Assembly: GCF_014163735.1 (NCBI RefSeq)
Contig: NZ_JACJDV010000001.1
Coordinates: forward strand, 62,001-126,000
DNA length: 64,000 bases
Direction: 5' to 3'
Source of the DNA: Shewanella sp. SR44-3
Lineage (GTDB): Bacteria > Pseudomonadota > Gammaproteobacteria > Enterobacterales > Shewanellaceae
Shown here: in pieces, positions 56,612 through 64,000 of the stretch
Position numbering within the stretch: the stretch's first letter is position 1
How the letters are laid out: each line of letters begins with the position of its first letter
Translations under genes and position numbers: made by a program
The notes under the pieces: generated by a model
What the model saw: only the letters and a program-made list of their open reading frames with translations
What the model was told of the DNA's origin: nothing
Databases searched by the model: none

Positions 56612-58960
56612 TTATCCCCTTACACCTTGTGATCTGCCTTGAAGTAAGTGCGGCTCAAGCTCGGATCCAGTGTCATCAACTTTATGTGCACTTAACACCA
56701 CGCAAGACAATGGCGGTACTGTGAGCAACAAGCTGTTATCCATGCCCTGCCATGGCATAGACTCTGAGGGGATAGCCCAGTCCATCACCAAGTTGCTGCC
56801 GCCATATTCTGCACTATCGCTGTTGGCCACTTGATAATATTGACAAGCCTTAGGCACACCCACGCGAAAATCATCATGGGGTGTGGGCGTCATATTGATA
56901 ATAAAAATCAGCGCTGAGTCTGGTTCTGCGCCAGTACGCATAAAGACAAGGATACTATTTTTGGTATTTTCACAATCTAACCAGCGAAACCCTGAGGCTT
57001 CAGTGTCGGTGAGATACAGGGCTTCTTGGGCTTGATACAAGGCATTTAAAGTGCGCACCCATGCCTGCAAACCTTTATGTGGCGCATATTGCAACAGGTG
57101 CCAATCCAAACTTTTATCGTGGTTCCATTCATCACGCTGCCCGAACTCTCCTCCCATAAACAACAGCTTTTTACCCGGATGTCCCCACATAAAACCGTAA
57201 TAAGCCCGCAAGGTGGCGAATTTTTGCCAATCATCTCCTGGGATCTTATGCAGTAAAGATCCTTTACCATGAACGACTTCATCATGGCTTACCGATAAGA
57301 TAAATTGCTCGCTAAAAGCGTACATCAGCCCAAAGGTCAATTCATTATGGTGATGGCAGCGATAAATAGGGTCACGTTTAAGGTAGCTTAAGGTGTCATT
57401 CATCCAGCCCATATTCCATTTAAAACCAAAGCCTAGGCCTTGCTGTGACGTAGCCTGAGTGACGCCAGGCCAAGCCGTAGATTCTTCTGCTATCATGACT
57501 ATGCCACTATGGGCGGCATACATGCTGGCATTGAGCTGTTGTAAAAACTCAATGGCTTCTAGGTTTTCACGGCCCCCGTGCTCATTAGGCAACCACTGGG
57601 CTTCTTCGCGGCTGTAATCGAGGTAAAGCATGGATGAGACAGCATCAATACGAAGCCCATCGATATGAAACTCACTGAGCCAATAATTGGCGTTACTGAG
57701 CAGAAAACTTCGCACTTCGGCGCGGCCGTAATTAAAAATTAACGTATCCCAATCTGGATGCTCGCCCCTGCGAGGATCTTGATGCTCATAAAGATAAGTA
57801 CCGTCAAACTGCTTTAGTCCATGAGGATCGCGGGGGAAATGCGCCACCACCCAGTCGAGTAGCACACCTATGCCTGCCTGATGGCAGGCATCGATAAATG
57901 CCTTAAGTGCTAAGGCATTGCCGAACCTGTGACTCGGAGCATAAAGCCCTACTGGCTGATATCCCCAAGACCCTTCGAAAGGGTATTCACTTAATGGCAT
58001 TAATTGCACATGGGTAAAACCCATATCCAGCACATAGGGAATAAGCTCATCGATAAGCTGCTGATATTGCAGTTGAAAACCACCATCCTCACCGTTACGG
58101 CGCCAAGAGCCTAAATGCACTTCATAAATGGATATCGGGGCCTTGTGCCAAGCTGTTTGGGTGCGTTTAGCTAACCAATTATCATCTTGCCAACTGTGGC
58201 CAGCTTGGGCTGGTATTATGGCAGCATTGCCCGGTGCTCCTTCCATGGATACAGCGTAGGGATCGGCTTTTGCTTCCCAGTGCCCGTGACCTTGTTCGAT
58301 AGCAAATTTATAATGCTCTCCAGGCTCCACATCAGTGATGAAAATGTCCCACAAGCCACTGGCAATATGGCGGCGCATCTGATGCTGACGTCTATCCCAT
58401 TGATTAAAATCACCGACTAAGGATACCTTGCTAGCATTAGGAGCCCAGACGCAAAAATGCACCCCAGTGACGCCCTGATATTGACGCCAGTTTGCCCCTT
58501 GAAAACGATAGGCTTGCAACTGCTGGCCTTCGTTGAATAAATACACATCATCATCTTGCAACAAACAATTAAATTGGTAGGGATCAGTCACAAGCCGCTC
58601 ACATTGCCCATAGGTTACCCTCAGTTGATAAGCAAAAGGGTTAACACGGCGAAGTTGTGAGCTGAAAAGTCCGCTAGTCTCAAATTGAGTCAGGCTTGCG
58701 ACCTTACGGCCACTACTTTTATCCAGCAAATCCACATTCAATGCCCCAGGTAAAAAGCAACGCAGTGTTAATCCTTTGCGATGTTCACTGCTGTGTAGCC
58801 CTAAAAAGGAAAATACATCTTGGAGCTGTAAATTCAAAAATGCTTGGATTAGGCGCAACTCCTCTAGGGCAGTGCTGTCCTGCTCAGGGGGCGTTTCCAG
58901 AGTTTCAACACCTGAATGTATTTGATGCTGCTTATCCTGTGATGTCATTAGCTTTGCCAT
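56612..58960 (-). CDS. glgB: 1,4-alpha-glucan branching enzyme
   Basis: Forms alpha-1,6 branches in glycogen (GH13). The 782-residue protein has two N-terminal beta domains (GlgB N1 and CBM48, about 45-240) before the barrel. The nucleophile aspartate is in [17 protein letters not shown], the acid/base glutamate is in [13 protein letters not shown], and the third carboxylate is in SHDEVVHGK. It has an optimal AAGGAGG site 5 nt before the start. It begins the tightly packed glgB-glgX pair, 108 nt after malQ. Confidence 0.96.
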   Translation of the reverse strand: MAKLMTSQDKQHQIHSGVETLETPPEQDSTALEELRLIQAFLNLQLQDVFSFLGLHSSEHRKGLTLRCFLPGALNVDLLDKSSGRKVASLTQFETSGLFSSQLRRVNPFAYQLRVTYGQCERLVTDPYQFNCLLQDDDVYLFNEGQQLQAYRFQGANWRQYQGVTGVHFCVWAPNASKVSLVGDFNQWDRRQHQMRRHIASGLWDIFITDVEPGEHYKFAIEQGHGHWEAKADPYAVSMEGAPGNAAIIPAQAGHSWQDDNWLAKRTQTAWHKAPISIYEVHLGSWRRNGEDGGFQLQYQQLIDELIPYVLDMGFTHVQLMPLSEYPFEGSWGYQPVGLYAPSHRFGNALALKAFIDACHQAGIGVLLDWVVAHFPRDPHGLKQFDGTYLYEHQDPRRGEHPDWDTLIFNYGRAEVRSFLLSNANYWLSEFHIDGLRIDAVSSMLYLDYSREEAQWLPNEHGGRENLEAIEFLQQLNASMYAAHSGIVMIAEESTAWPGVTQATSQQGLGFGFKWNMGWMNDTLSYLKRDPIYRCHHHNELTFGLMYAFSEQFILSVSHDEVVHGKGSLLHKIPGDDWQKFATLRAYYGFMWGHPGKKLLFMGGEFGQRDEWNHDKSLDWHLLQYAPHKGLQAWVRTLNALYQAQEALYLTDTEASGFRWLDCENTKNSILVFMRTGAEPDSALIFIINMTPTPHDDFRVGVPKACQYYQVANSDSAEYGGSNLVMDWAIPSESMPWQGMDNSLLLTVPPLSCVVLSAHKVDDTGSELEPHLLQGRSQGVRG

Positions 58961-59068
58961 TTAGCCCTCCTTAGGCAGTGTCAGATGGTATGTTTAGACA
59001 ATGCACTTGCAAAAATTGTGATCCTTGATGAGCAAAGTATTGGTGCTCAAGGTTTTTTGACACTTTAT

Positions 59069-61384
59069 TTAGCTTTTATCTCTTGCTTTATCTATGGTCT
59101 TTACCCATGAGTGCAGCTGAGAACTTTGTGAAATATCTTGTAAACTCAGGGATAAGCGCTGCCGCCAATTGGGGTACTCTTTCCATGTACCAGGAATATT
59201 AACCCCATGGATTTGAGCGATAAGATCGCAAAGCTGTACACAAAACAAGCCACTCTCACCACTTGCCACCCATTCACACCAAGGCCCCATGATGCTCTCA
59301 AAGCTTATCTGCTGAAGATCTAAGCGACTAAGATCTAAATCCTGATGTTCGGCCAGTGATAAATGTGTCGCATCAATAAGGCCTGCATTGATAAGTCCAG
59401 CAAGCAGCGTCTGTTTTTCATGATTGCGGCTTTGCAAAGCTTGTTGAAATTCATCTTCTGTCATTAAGGACAAGCTCAGACGTAACGTAAGATCTTCCTT
59501 TGTCCACCAAGCTGCCATAGTCGGTACATCGTGATTAGCCAGCATCATTAGGCTTTGAGCTTTATATTGAGCAGGCGCCGTGAAGCCATCATGATCTTTA
59601 CAGAAATAAAACAATTGGTTGGAGTAAATGCCAGCATTGGCAAGGCTGGAGATGATTTCAGGAGGCACAGTGCCTAAGTCTTCGCCAATCAAGAGGCACT
59701 GAGCGTGATGACTCTCAAGGCATAAAATAGCCAGCAAGGTATCGAAGGGGTAATACACATAAGCGCCGTGGCCAAGCTTTTGCTCAGGACCAGCCTGTTG
59801 GGGCCACCACCATAGGCGTAATAATCCCATCACATGATCGATACGTAAGGCGCCGCATGACTGCATATTGCTGCGTACTAATCGAATAAAATGTTCATAA
59901 TCAGAATGTTTCAATTTACTGGGATCTAGGGGGAGCAACCCCCAGTTTTGTCCCTGTATTGAGAAGGGATCTGGTGGTGCGCCAATGCTAGCTTGTTGGC
60001 AAAATAGCCAAGGGACTTGCAATACTTCGGCGCCAGCCTCCTTAACCCCAACGGCAAGATCCCGCACCAGCCCCAGACTCATGCCTTGATGTTTAGCCTT
60101 TGCCTGACAAGCGGCTAATTGGGACTCAGCGATAAACTGTAAATAAGCATAAAAGAGCGGTTCTGCTGTGAATTTTTCGCATCCGAGACAAGCTTCATGC
60201 TGGCAAAAAGAATCTAACTCAAGCCCCCCCTTAGCATTAAAGCCCAAAAAATCATGGTATCTCGCTGTGTCACCCGCCTTTTCTTTGGTTCTAAATATTT
60301 CATACATAATAAAGAAGGCATCATATTTAAGGTCATGTACTGCCGCATAATCAATCAAATCTTCTTGGCTAATAGCCTGTTTACGCCGCTGCCATTGTGG
60401 GCTTTCAAGTTGATTTTTTATCTCAGCATATTCAGCTACCGCTTCAATATGAATATACAGTGGATTAAGCCTGCGCCTATCACTGGGGCTATAGGGGCTG
60501 GCATGAGTTGGATTGGCTATGTCTAAGGCATGCAAAGGATTAAGAGTTATAAAGTCAATACCCCAGTTTTTCGTCAAAGAGATAAGAGACATAAGATCGC
60601 CAAAATCGCCGATCCCCCAATGGCTCTCACTGACTAATGAATAGAGCTGAATACTCAAACCCCAAGGGCGCTTAGCGTGCACAAAATCAGTCGAATACGC
60701 CTTTCGCGGCGCTAGCATTAGCCTGCCCTGATAGCGATTCTGCTGATCTTGTACGCTTCCTTCTATTGCCCTAGCACTTATTGGGGGCTGTGCTGCAACA
60801 TTGACTTTGGAGTCTAAAGTGAGGCTTAAGTCAAAGTACCCCAGCTCAAGAGAATTAGGTTCTAAGGCATAGCGGTAATGACAAAAACGGGTATCCCCAA
60901 ACACATAATCCCCTACTATGATCATATCTTGGATAGCAAAGTGATATTCTCGTTTGTGCCCCTGTGCTGAGATTAAGCTAACGCAGAGCTTTTGATCAGC
61001 GTCTTGATTGACGCTATTTTGAGCACCGTTTTCAGGGAAGAAAAAATCTAAGGCTGGCTGATCCTGATAGCACCATTGAAAAGCATGCACTGGCTCAAAC
61101 CAAGGGGCAACATCGAGGTCAAAAATACGTTGATCGATAAAATCATCATCGAATGCCTGTGCCAACTCGTCTTGGGCTAAACTAGCTGGAACTAAGCCAT
61201 TTTGGACTGAGCTATTTTGGAGTAAGTGCGCTGCATTAATGGCGCCCTCTTCCCATGGCTTGTGCAATAACATGCTCGCCAGAATGCCTAGCCTGTCCTT
61301 GTGTTCTATAGTCACTTTATGACCAAGGCAATCAATAAACTCGGCCCCTATTCCCTGTAAATACAGTAACTTTTCCAGTCCCAT
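59069..61384 (-). CDS. malQ: 4-alpha-glucanotransferase (amylomaltase)
   Basis: Disproportionates maltodextrins (GH77), recycling short chains made by GlgX. From the ATG at 61384 it has 771 residues (E. coli 694). The catalytic aspartate is in GALRIDHVMGLLRLWWWPQ, the acid/base glutamate in LIGEDLGTVPPEI, and the third carboxylate in MLANHDVPTMAAWW. An ATG at 61411 adds nine residues but has no ribosome site, while GAAGG is 6 nt before 61384. It is the promoter-proximal gene of the glycogen cluster. Confidence 0.93.
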   Translation of the reverse strand: MGLEKLLYLQGIGAEFIDCLGHKVTIEHKDRLGILASMLLHKPWEEGAINAAHLLQNSSVQNGLVPASLAQDELAQAFDDDFIDQRIFDLDVAPWFEPVHAFQWCYQDQPALDFFFPENGAQNSVNQDADQKLCVSLISAQGHKREYHFAIQDMIIVGDYVFGDTRFCHYRYALEPNSLELGYFDLSLTLDSKVNVAAQPPISARAIEGSVQDQQNRYQGRLMLAPRKAYSTDFVHAKRPWGLSIQLYSLVSESHWGIGDFGDLMSLISLTKNWGIDFITLNPLHALDIANPTHASPYSPSDRRRLNPLYIHIEAVAEYAEIKNQLESPQWQRRKQAISQEDLIDYAAVHDLKYDAFFIMYEIFRTKEKAGDTARYHDFLGFNAKGGLELDSFCQHEACLGCEKFTAEPLFYAYLQFIAESQLAACQAKAKHQGMSLGLVRDLAVGVKEAGAEVLQVPWLFCQQASIGAPPDPFSIQGQNWGLLPLDPSKLKHSDYEHFIRLVRSNMQSCGALRIDHVMGLLRLWWWPQQAGPEQKLGHGAYVYYPFDTLLAILCLESHHAQCLLIGEDLGTVPPEIISSLANAGIYSNQLFYFCKDHDGFTAPAQYKAQSLMMLANHDVPTMAAWWTKEDLTLRLSLSLMTEDEFQQALQSRNHEKQTLLAGLINAGLIDATHLSLAEHQDLDLSRLDLQQISFESIMGPWCEWVASGESGLFCVQLCDLIAQIHGVNIPGTWKEYPNWRQRLSLSLQDISQSSQLHSWVKTIDKARDKS

Positions 61385-61736
61385 ATTGCCTTCATCCCTT
61401 GGCAGACCCATTGCTGATTAAAGCTCATTGCTGCTTAACCCATCTATAGTGATGTAGCAGCTACTATGCCAGTCCTAGATAACAGTTTAGCGACAGCAAT
61501 ATGACAAAATTAATCACTAAGAGCATAGTTAAATAAAGCTATTGTTATCAGGCAAATAGTATATGGTGCGGAAAATTTATTGTTCGTGTAATAATGTGAA
61601 TGGTGGCAATAAATAACCAATGAGAAAAGAAACCAAGTACGATTAACGCACTGTTATAGTGCGTTAATCGTACTTGGTTGCGCTATGTTGATGCAAACGG
61701 CTTAACAAGTTAGCCTTTGATCTTGCTCTTGGTTGC
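61385..61736. other. Leader region upstream of the malQ-glg cluster
   Basis: About 350 nt. It contains a very long inverted repeat (61631-61679) near the SirB-family stop and an AT-rich stretch before malQ, where the promoter must lie. On the minus strand CATATACT near 61558-61565 could be a -10, but no convincing -35 accompanies it. I see no gene. Confidence 0.5.
61631..61679 (-). terminator. Long perfect hairpin, likely terminator of the SirB-family gene
   Basis: Arms 61631-61652 and 61658-61679 are exact reverse complements (22 bp) around loop GTTAT; the arms begin AACCAAGTACGATTAACG. On the minus strand the tail is TCTTTTCTC, pyrimidine-rich but not a clean T run. It lies 58 nt past the SirB-family stop. 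The stem is much longer than the other terminators here, so a mobile repeat is an alternative. Confidence 0.6.
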
Positions 61737-62114
61737 TCAAGAGATAAAGATTGGCGAATGAGTTTTGGCTATGATAAATATCAGCACAAAGCTGGCGCTA
61801 GCAAACACCACAAAAACACTGCGTATTTTTCTGGAAACCTTGGGGTTAAAGGCAAACAAAGCCCCTGCAACATACAAGCCTAAGAAGAGTAACTTTTCAG
61901 TTAACCAGGGTTCTAGGAAGGGATATTGTCCAATAGAAATGCACAAGAGTAAGGCTGACAAGAGTAGTAGTAAGGTTACGACCTTGTGGGCCTTAAGTGC
62001 CAGCTCATTGGCTAACAGCTGAGGGGAGAAATAAGCCCAGCTGCTTCGTAGGATAAAGCTGAGTAAACTAAGTACCACTAGGGCTATATGAGTGTTTAAT
62101 AAAATACCGTACAT
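61737..62114 (-). CDS. SirB-family membrane protein
   Basis: A 125-residue inner-membrane protein with four hydrophobic helices (about 5-25, 42-62, 70-88 and 98-117), matching the SirB2/SirB family (invasion gene expression up-regulator in name only). The family histidines appear at NTHIALVVLS and KAHKVVT. AAGG lies 7 nt before the start. Function in non-pathogens is unknown. It is divergent from nudL, across an interval holding an FNR-type box. Confidence 0.82.
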   Translation of the reverse strand: MYGILLNTHIALVVLSLLSFILRSSWAYFSPQLLANELALKAHKVVTLLLLLSALLLCISIGQYPFLEPWLTEKLLFLGLYVAGALFAFNPKVSRKIRSVFVVFASASFVLIFIIAKTHSPIFIS

Positions 62115-62270
62115 GGCAAGACCTTATTCATAGGGTTTAAAGTGGTAAAAGTGTCTTTTTATAACTGGCCTTATTTAGCTTAGAGACTGAGCTTTGCTCA
62201 ACAGGCAAGTTTAAAATCAAACACTCGTTTTAAAACCCCTGTAAATTATGCTTTTCTCTGGCAGGCTTCC

Positions 62271-62284
62271 TTGATCTATATCAA
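62271..62284. promoter_or_regulatory. FNR/EtrA-type binding site
   Basis: TTGATCTATATCAA is a perfect match to the FNR consensus TTGAT-N4-ATCAA. It is the only such full match I found in the window's intergenic regions. In Shewanella the FNR homologue is called EtrA. Confidence 0.6.
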
Positions 62285-62298
62285 ATACAGCTTTCAAA

Positions 62299-62314
62299 TG
62301 TGATTTATCTCAAG
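62299..62314. promoter_or_regulatory. Candidate CRP-type binding site
   Basis: TGTGATTTATCTCAAG has a perfect left half (TGTGA) and a partial right half (TCAAG against TCACA) with the correct 6-nt spacer. It lies 15 nt from the FNR-type box. Confidence 0.4.
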
Positions 62315-62439
62315 CATGTGATAGCCGAAGATCTGAGTGCCACCTGACAGTCGCAGTCAAGACTCGAAGTCAGTGGTATGATAGTAATAGCAACATTTAT
62401 GTTTCACAGCTTGGGGACAAAGTAGAGGGATGGATATTA

Positions 62440-63027
62440 ATGGATAAAAATGAGTTTAGAACCCGCTATAGCTTACACCGGCTCAGTAGTATTATTCCTT
62501 CGGCACCAACCAAAATACCGAGCCGAAAAGCTGCAGTCCTTATTCCCTTAATCGAAAAAAACCAACAACTGCATTTACTGCTAACCCAAAGACCGCTGCA
62601 TTTACGCTCTCACCCCGGCCAAATTAGCTTTCCTGGCGGCAAGACGGAGCAAGACGATAAGGATGATATTGCCACCGCATTAAGGGAGGCCCATGAGGAA
62701 ATTGGTTTAGTCAGTAGTAATGTAGAAGTGCTGGGGCAATTCCCAGCCCATAAAACCTTTACCGGTTTTGATGTCACTCCTGTGGTTGGGATCATTGAGA
62801 AGCCGTTTAAGCTGGTGCTTGACCCTGGCGAAGTGCAAGACTGTTTTACCGTACCCTTGCATTACTTTATTCAGCAGGAAAACCGCCATCAAAAACGTTT
62901 TGTGCGTAATGGCAACACCTACACAGTGCATCTGATGCCATTTGAGAATCGCTTCATTTGGGGGGTAACAGCGGCGATTATAGACTTACTTTGCCGCCAC
63001 ATTAGTAATGATGCGCCGAGTATTTAA
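62440..63027 (+). CDS. nudL: Nudix hydrolase, CoA pyrophosphatase type
   Basis: Predicted to cleave CoA and its thioesters to 3',5'-ADP and phosphopantetheine. The 195-residue protein has the NudL-type signature LRSHPGQISFPGGK followed by the Nudix helix TALREAHEEIGL (about 75-86), with the REAxEE metal-binding acidic cluster. The following PxHKTFTGFDVTPVVGII is characteristic of the NudL subgroup. An AGAGGG lies before the start. In related genomes this gene lies by pabB; here the two are 17 kb apart. Confidence 0.9.
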   Translation: MDKNEFRTRYSLHRLSSIIPSAPTKIPSRKAAVLIPLIEKNQQLHLLLTQRPLHLRSHPGQISFPGGKTEQDDKDDIATALREAHEEIGLVSSNVEVLGQFPAHKTFTGFDVTPVVGIIEKPFKLVLDPGEVQDCFTVPLHYFIQQENRHQKRFVRNGNTYTVHLMPFENRFIWGVTAAIIDLLCRHISNDAPSI

Positions 63028-63047
63028 GCTCAATGCAATACTGACGA

Positions 63048-63383
63048 TTAAACCACGTAACGGATATACAGGCCAGCCGCCAAAGACACTAAAAACAACA
63101 AGGGAATATTGACCCAATAGCCGACTTTACTGTGGCTTGAGACATAAAAGTTAAACGCTAAATTGACAAAACTGATGGCCGCACAGGCCCATATAATATA
63201 TTCCAATTGCACAGTTAATGCTGGATCCCACTCTAGCCTGACAGCGACCCCTTTGCTAAGGAAGTATCCCACCGCCCTGTCAGGTCTCGCTTCGCCAAAA
63301 ACCAATAACGCATACACGGCCAATGCCCAGCCCGCGATAGATAGCAGCGTTAGTATTGCCTGAAAAACTCGTACCTTATTCAT
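63048..63383 (-). CDS. Small integral membrane protein of unknown function
   Basis: A 111-residue protein I do not recognise. It has four predicted membrane helices: about 8-27, 40-48 (weak), 60-80 and 90-109. The middle section VGYFLSKGVAVRLEWDPAL is more polar and may face the periplasm. An AAGGA site lies 8 nt before the start. It is convergent with nudL (20 nt gap) and divergent from asnS. Confidence 0.75.
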   Translation of the reverse strand: MNKVRVFQAILTLLSIAGWALAVYALLVFGEARPDRAVGYFLSKGVAVRLEWDPALTVQLEYIIWACAAISFVNLAFNFYVSSHSKVGYWVNIPLLFLVSLAAGLYIRYVV

Positions 63384-63624
63384 GCCATCAATCCTTATTT
63401 GCCACTGAGTCTACCTTTGGCTGGCGTTGTTTAACGTTATTACAGCTAGATACTGCACTATTTTTAATCAGTTTTCGCCTTTTTTAAGCCGATTTAGATA
63501 CGATAACAAAAACTTGACTGATAATCTCTATAGATCAGCGTTTACAGCTTGTTAAATGTCTCCAGCAAGGTAAGATAAATGCACTTTTTTATCTTATTTC
63601 GATCCATTGGAGAGTTAAGCAACA

Positions 63625-64000
63625 ATGAGCATTGCATCTGTCGCGTCTGTATTTAACGGTGATCATGCTGTCGGTTCACAAGTCACTGTACGTGGCTGGG
63701 TTAGAACCCGTCGTGATTCTAAAGCTGGTATTTCATTTTTAGCCCTGTATGACGGTTCGTGTTTCGATCCTATCCAAGGCGTTGTGCCTAATAATTTACC
63801 CAATTACGACGATGAAGTGCTTAAGCTTACTGCCGGTTGCTCTGTTGTCATGACTGGTGATGTGGTTGAATCCCCTGGCGCAGGTCAGGCGTTCGAGCTG
63901 CAAGTGACTGCTGTTGAAGTTACGGGTTGGATTGATGATCCCGATACTTACCCTATGGCAGCTAAACGCCATTCTATCGAGCATTTACGTGAACTTGCCC
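63625..64000 (+). CDS. asnS: Asparaginyl-tRNA synthetase, N-terminal part (runs off the window)
   Basis: Class II synthetase charging tRNA-Asn, cut by the window end after about 125 residues. The visible part is the OB-fold anticodon-binding domain: [39 protein letters not shown], and [19 protein letters not shown]. The start [17 protein letters not shown] resembles E. coli AsnS. A 9-bp AT-rich inverted repeat (TAAGATAAA/TTTATCTTA, 63571-63596) lies 29 nt upstream. The catalytic domain lies outside the window. Confidence 0.95.
   Translation, partial: MSIASVASVFNGDHAVGSQVTVRGWVRTRRDSKAGISFLALYDGSCFDPIQGVVPNNLPNYDDEVLKLTAGCSVVMTGDVVESPGAGQAFELQVTAVEVTGWIDDPDTYPMAAKRHSIEHLRELA

Larger units (their letters stand above)
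62115..62439. other. Divergent regulatory region between the SirB-family gene and nudL
   Basis: About 325 nt without a gene. It contains a perfect FNR-type box (62271-62284), a half-good CRP-type site (62299-62314), and a possible -10 TATGAT at 62377-62382 for nudL. The FNR box is nearly equidistant (about 156 nt) from both start codons. Confidence 0.6.

Noticed and set aside
63571-63596. AT-rich inverted repeat before asnS as a terminator or attenuator
   Set aside because: Only one G-C pair per arm, so the hairpin would be weak; kept only as a remark under asnS.

Overview
The window reads as a chromosomal segment of a Shewanella-like marine gammaproteobacterium. This rests on the character of the proteins and on recognisable gene neighbourhoods (arsC-like/dapE, yebC-ruvCAB, cmoAB, S9 peptidase-fum-pabB, asnS at the right end), not on any database search. 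Codon use and base composition look even throughout. I see no intact insertion sequence, integrase, CRISPR array or prophage. Genes are densely packed on both strands, and many are separated by recognisable intrinsic terminators.

Layout. 0-3 kb: the general PTS proteins ptsH-ptsI-crr. 3-6 kb: an ArsC/YffB-like reductase, dapE, an M15 D-Ala-D-Ala carboxypeptidase-like protein and an alpha/beta-hydrolase-fold protein that seems to lack its catalytic serine. 6.3-7 kb: a beta-carbonic anhydrase. 7.4-12.3 kb (minus): aspS and the yebC-ruvC-ruvA-ruvB group. 12.5-15.3 kb (minus): a membrane diguanylate cyclase with three tandem periplasmic SBP3 sensor domains. 15.6-23.4 kb (plus): cmoA-cmoB (tRNA cmo5U synthesis) running into a five-gene envelope module made of a retropepsin-like lipoprotein, an inactive transglutaminase/7TM protein, an ATP-grasp RimK-like ligase, a periplasmic protein that looks like a catalytically dead M3 peptidase, and a DUF3541 protein. 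23.5-27.1 kb (minus): a CHMI-type isomerase and a PhnCDE-like ABC transporter whose two permease domains are fused. 27-38 kb: fadH, sppA, ansA, yeaC, a zinc-ribbon membrane protein, an M14 carboxypeptidase, an orphan OmpR-type regulator, a DUF885 lipoprotein and an SGNH hydrolase. 38.5-45.5 kb: a small membrane protein, tRNA-Ser(GGA), a MarC-family protein, an S9 peptidase, fumarase class I and pabB.

45.9-61.4 kb is a storage-carbohydrate block: a TonB-dependent receptor (plus) facing a six-gene minus-strand cluster malQ-glgB-glgX-glgP-glgC-glgA. It covers ADP-glucose synthesis, chain elongation, branching, phosphorolysis, debranching and maltodextrin disproportionation. From memory of Shewanella gene order, pabB is normally near the CoA-pyrophosphatase nudix gene and asnS, so this block may have been inserted between pabB and the right-hand genes. 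The window ends with a SirB-family membrane protein, nudL, a small membrane protein and the start of asnS.

Most notable for follow-up: the ATP-grasp/retropepsin/IT7 module with its peptidase-like fourth member; the serine-less hydrolase beside dapE; a Thr-Asn-rich tandem repeat in the GlgA interdomain region; a perfect FNR-type box between the SirB-family gene and nudL; and several strong inverted repeats in promoter regions.
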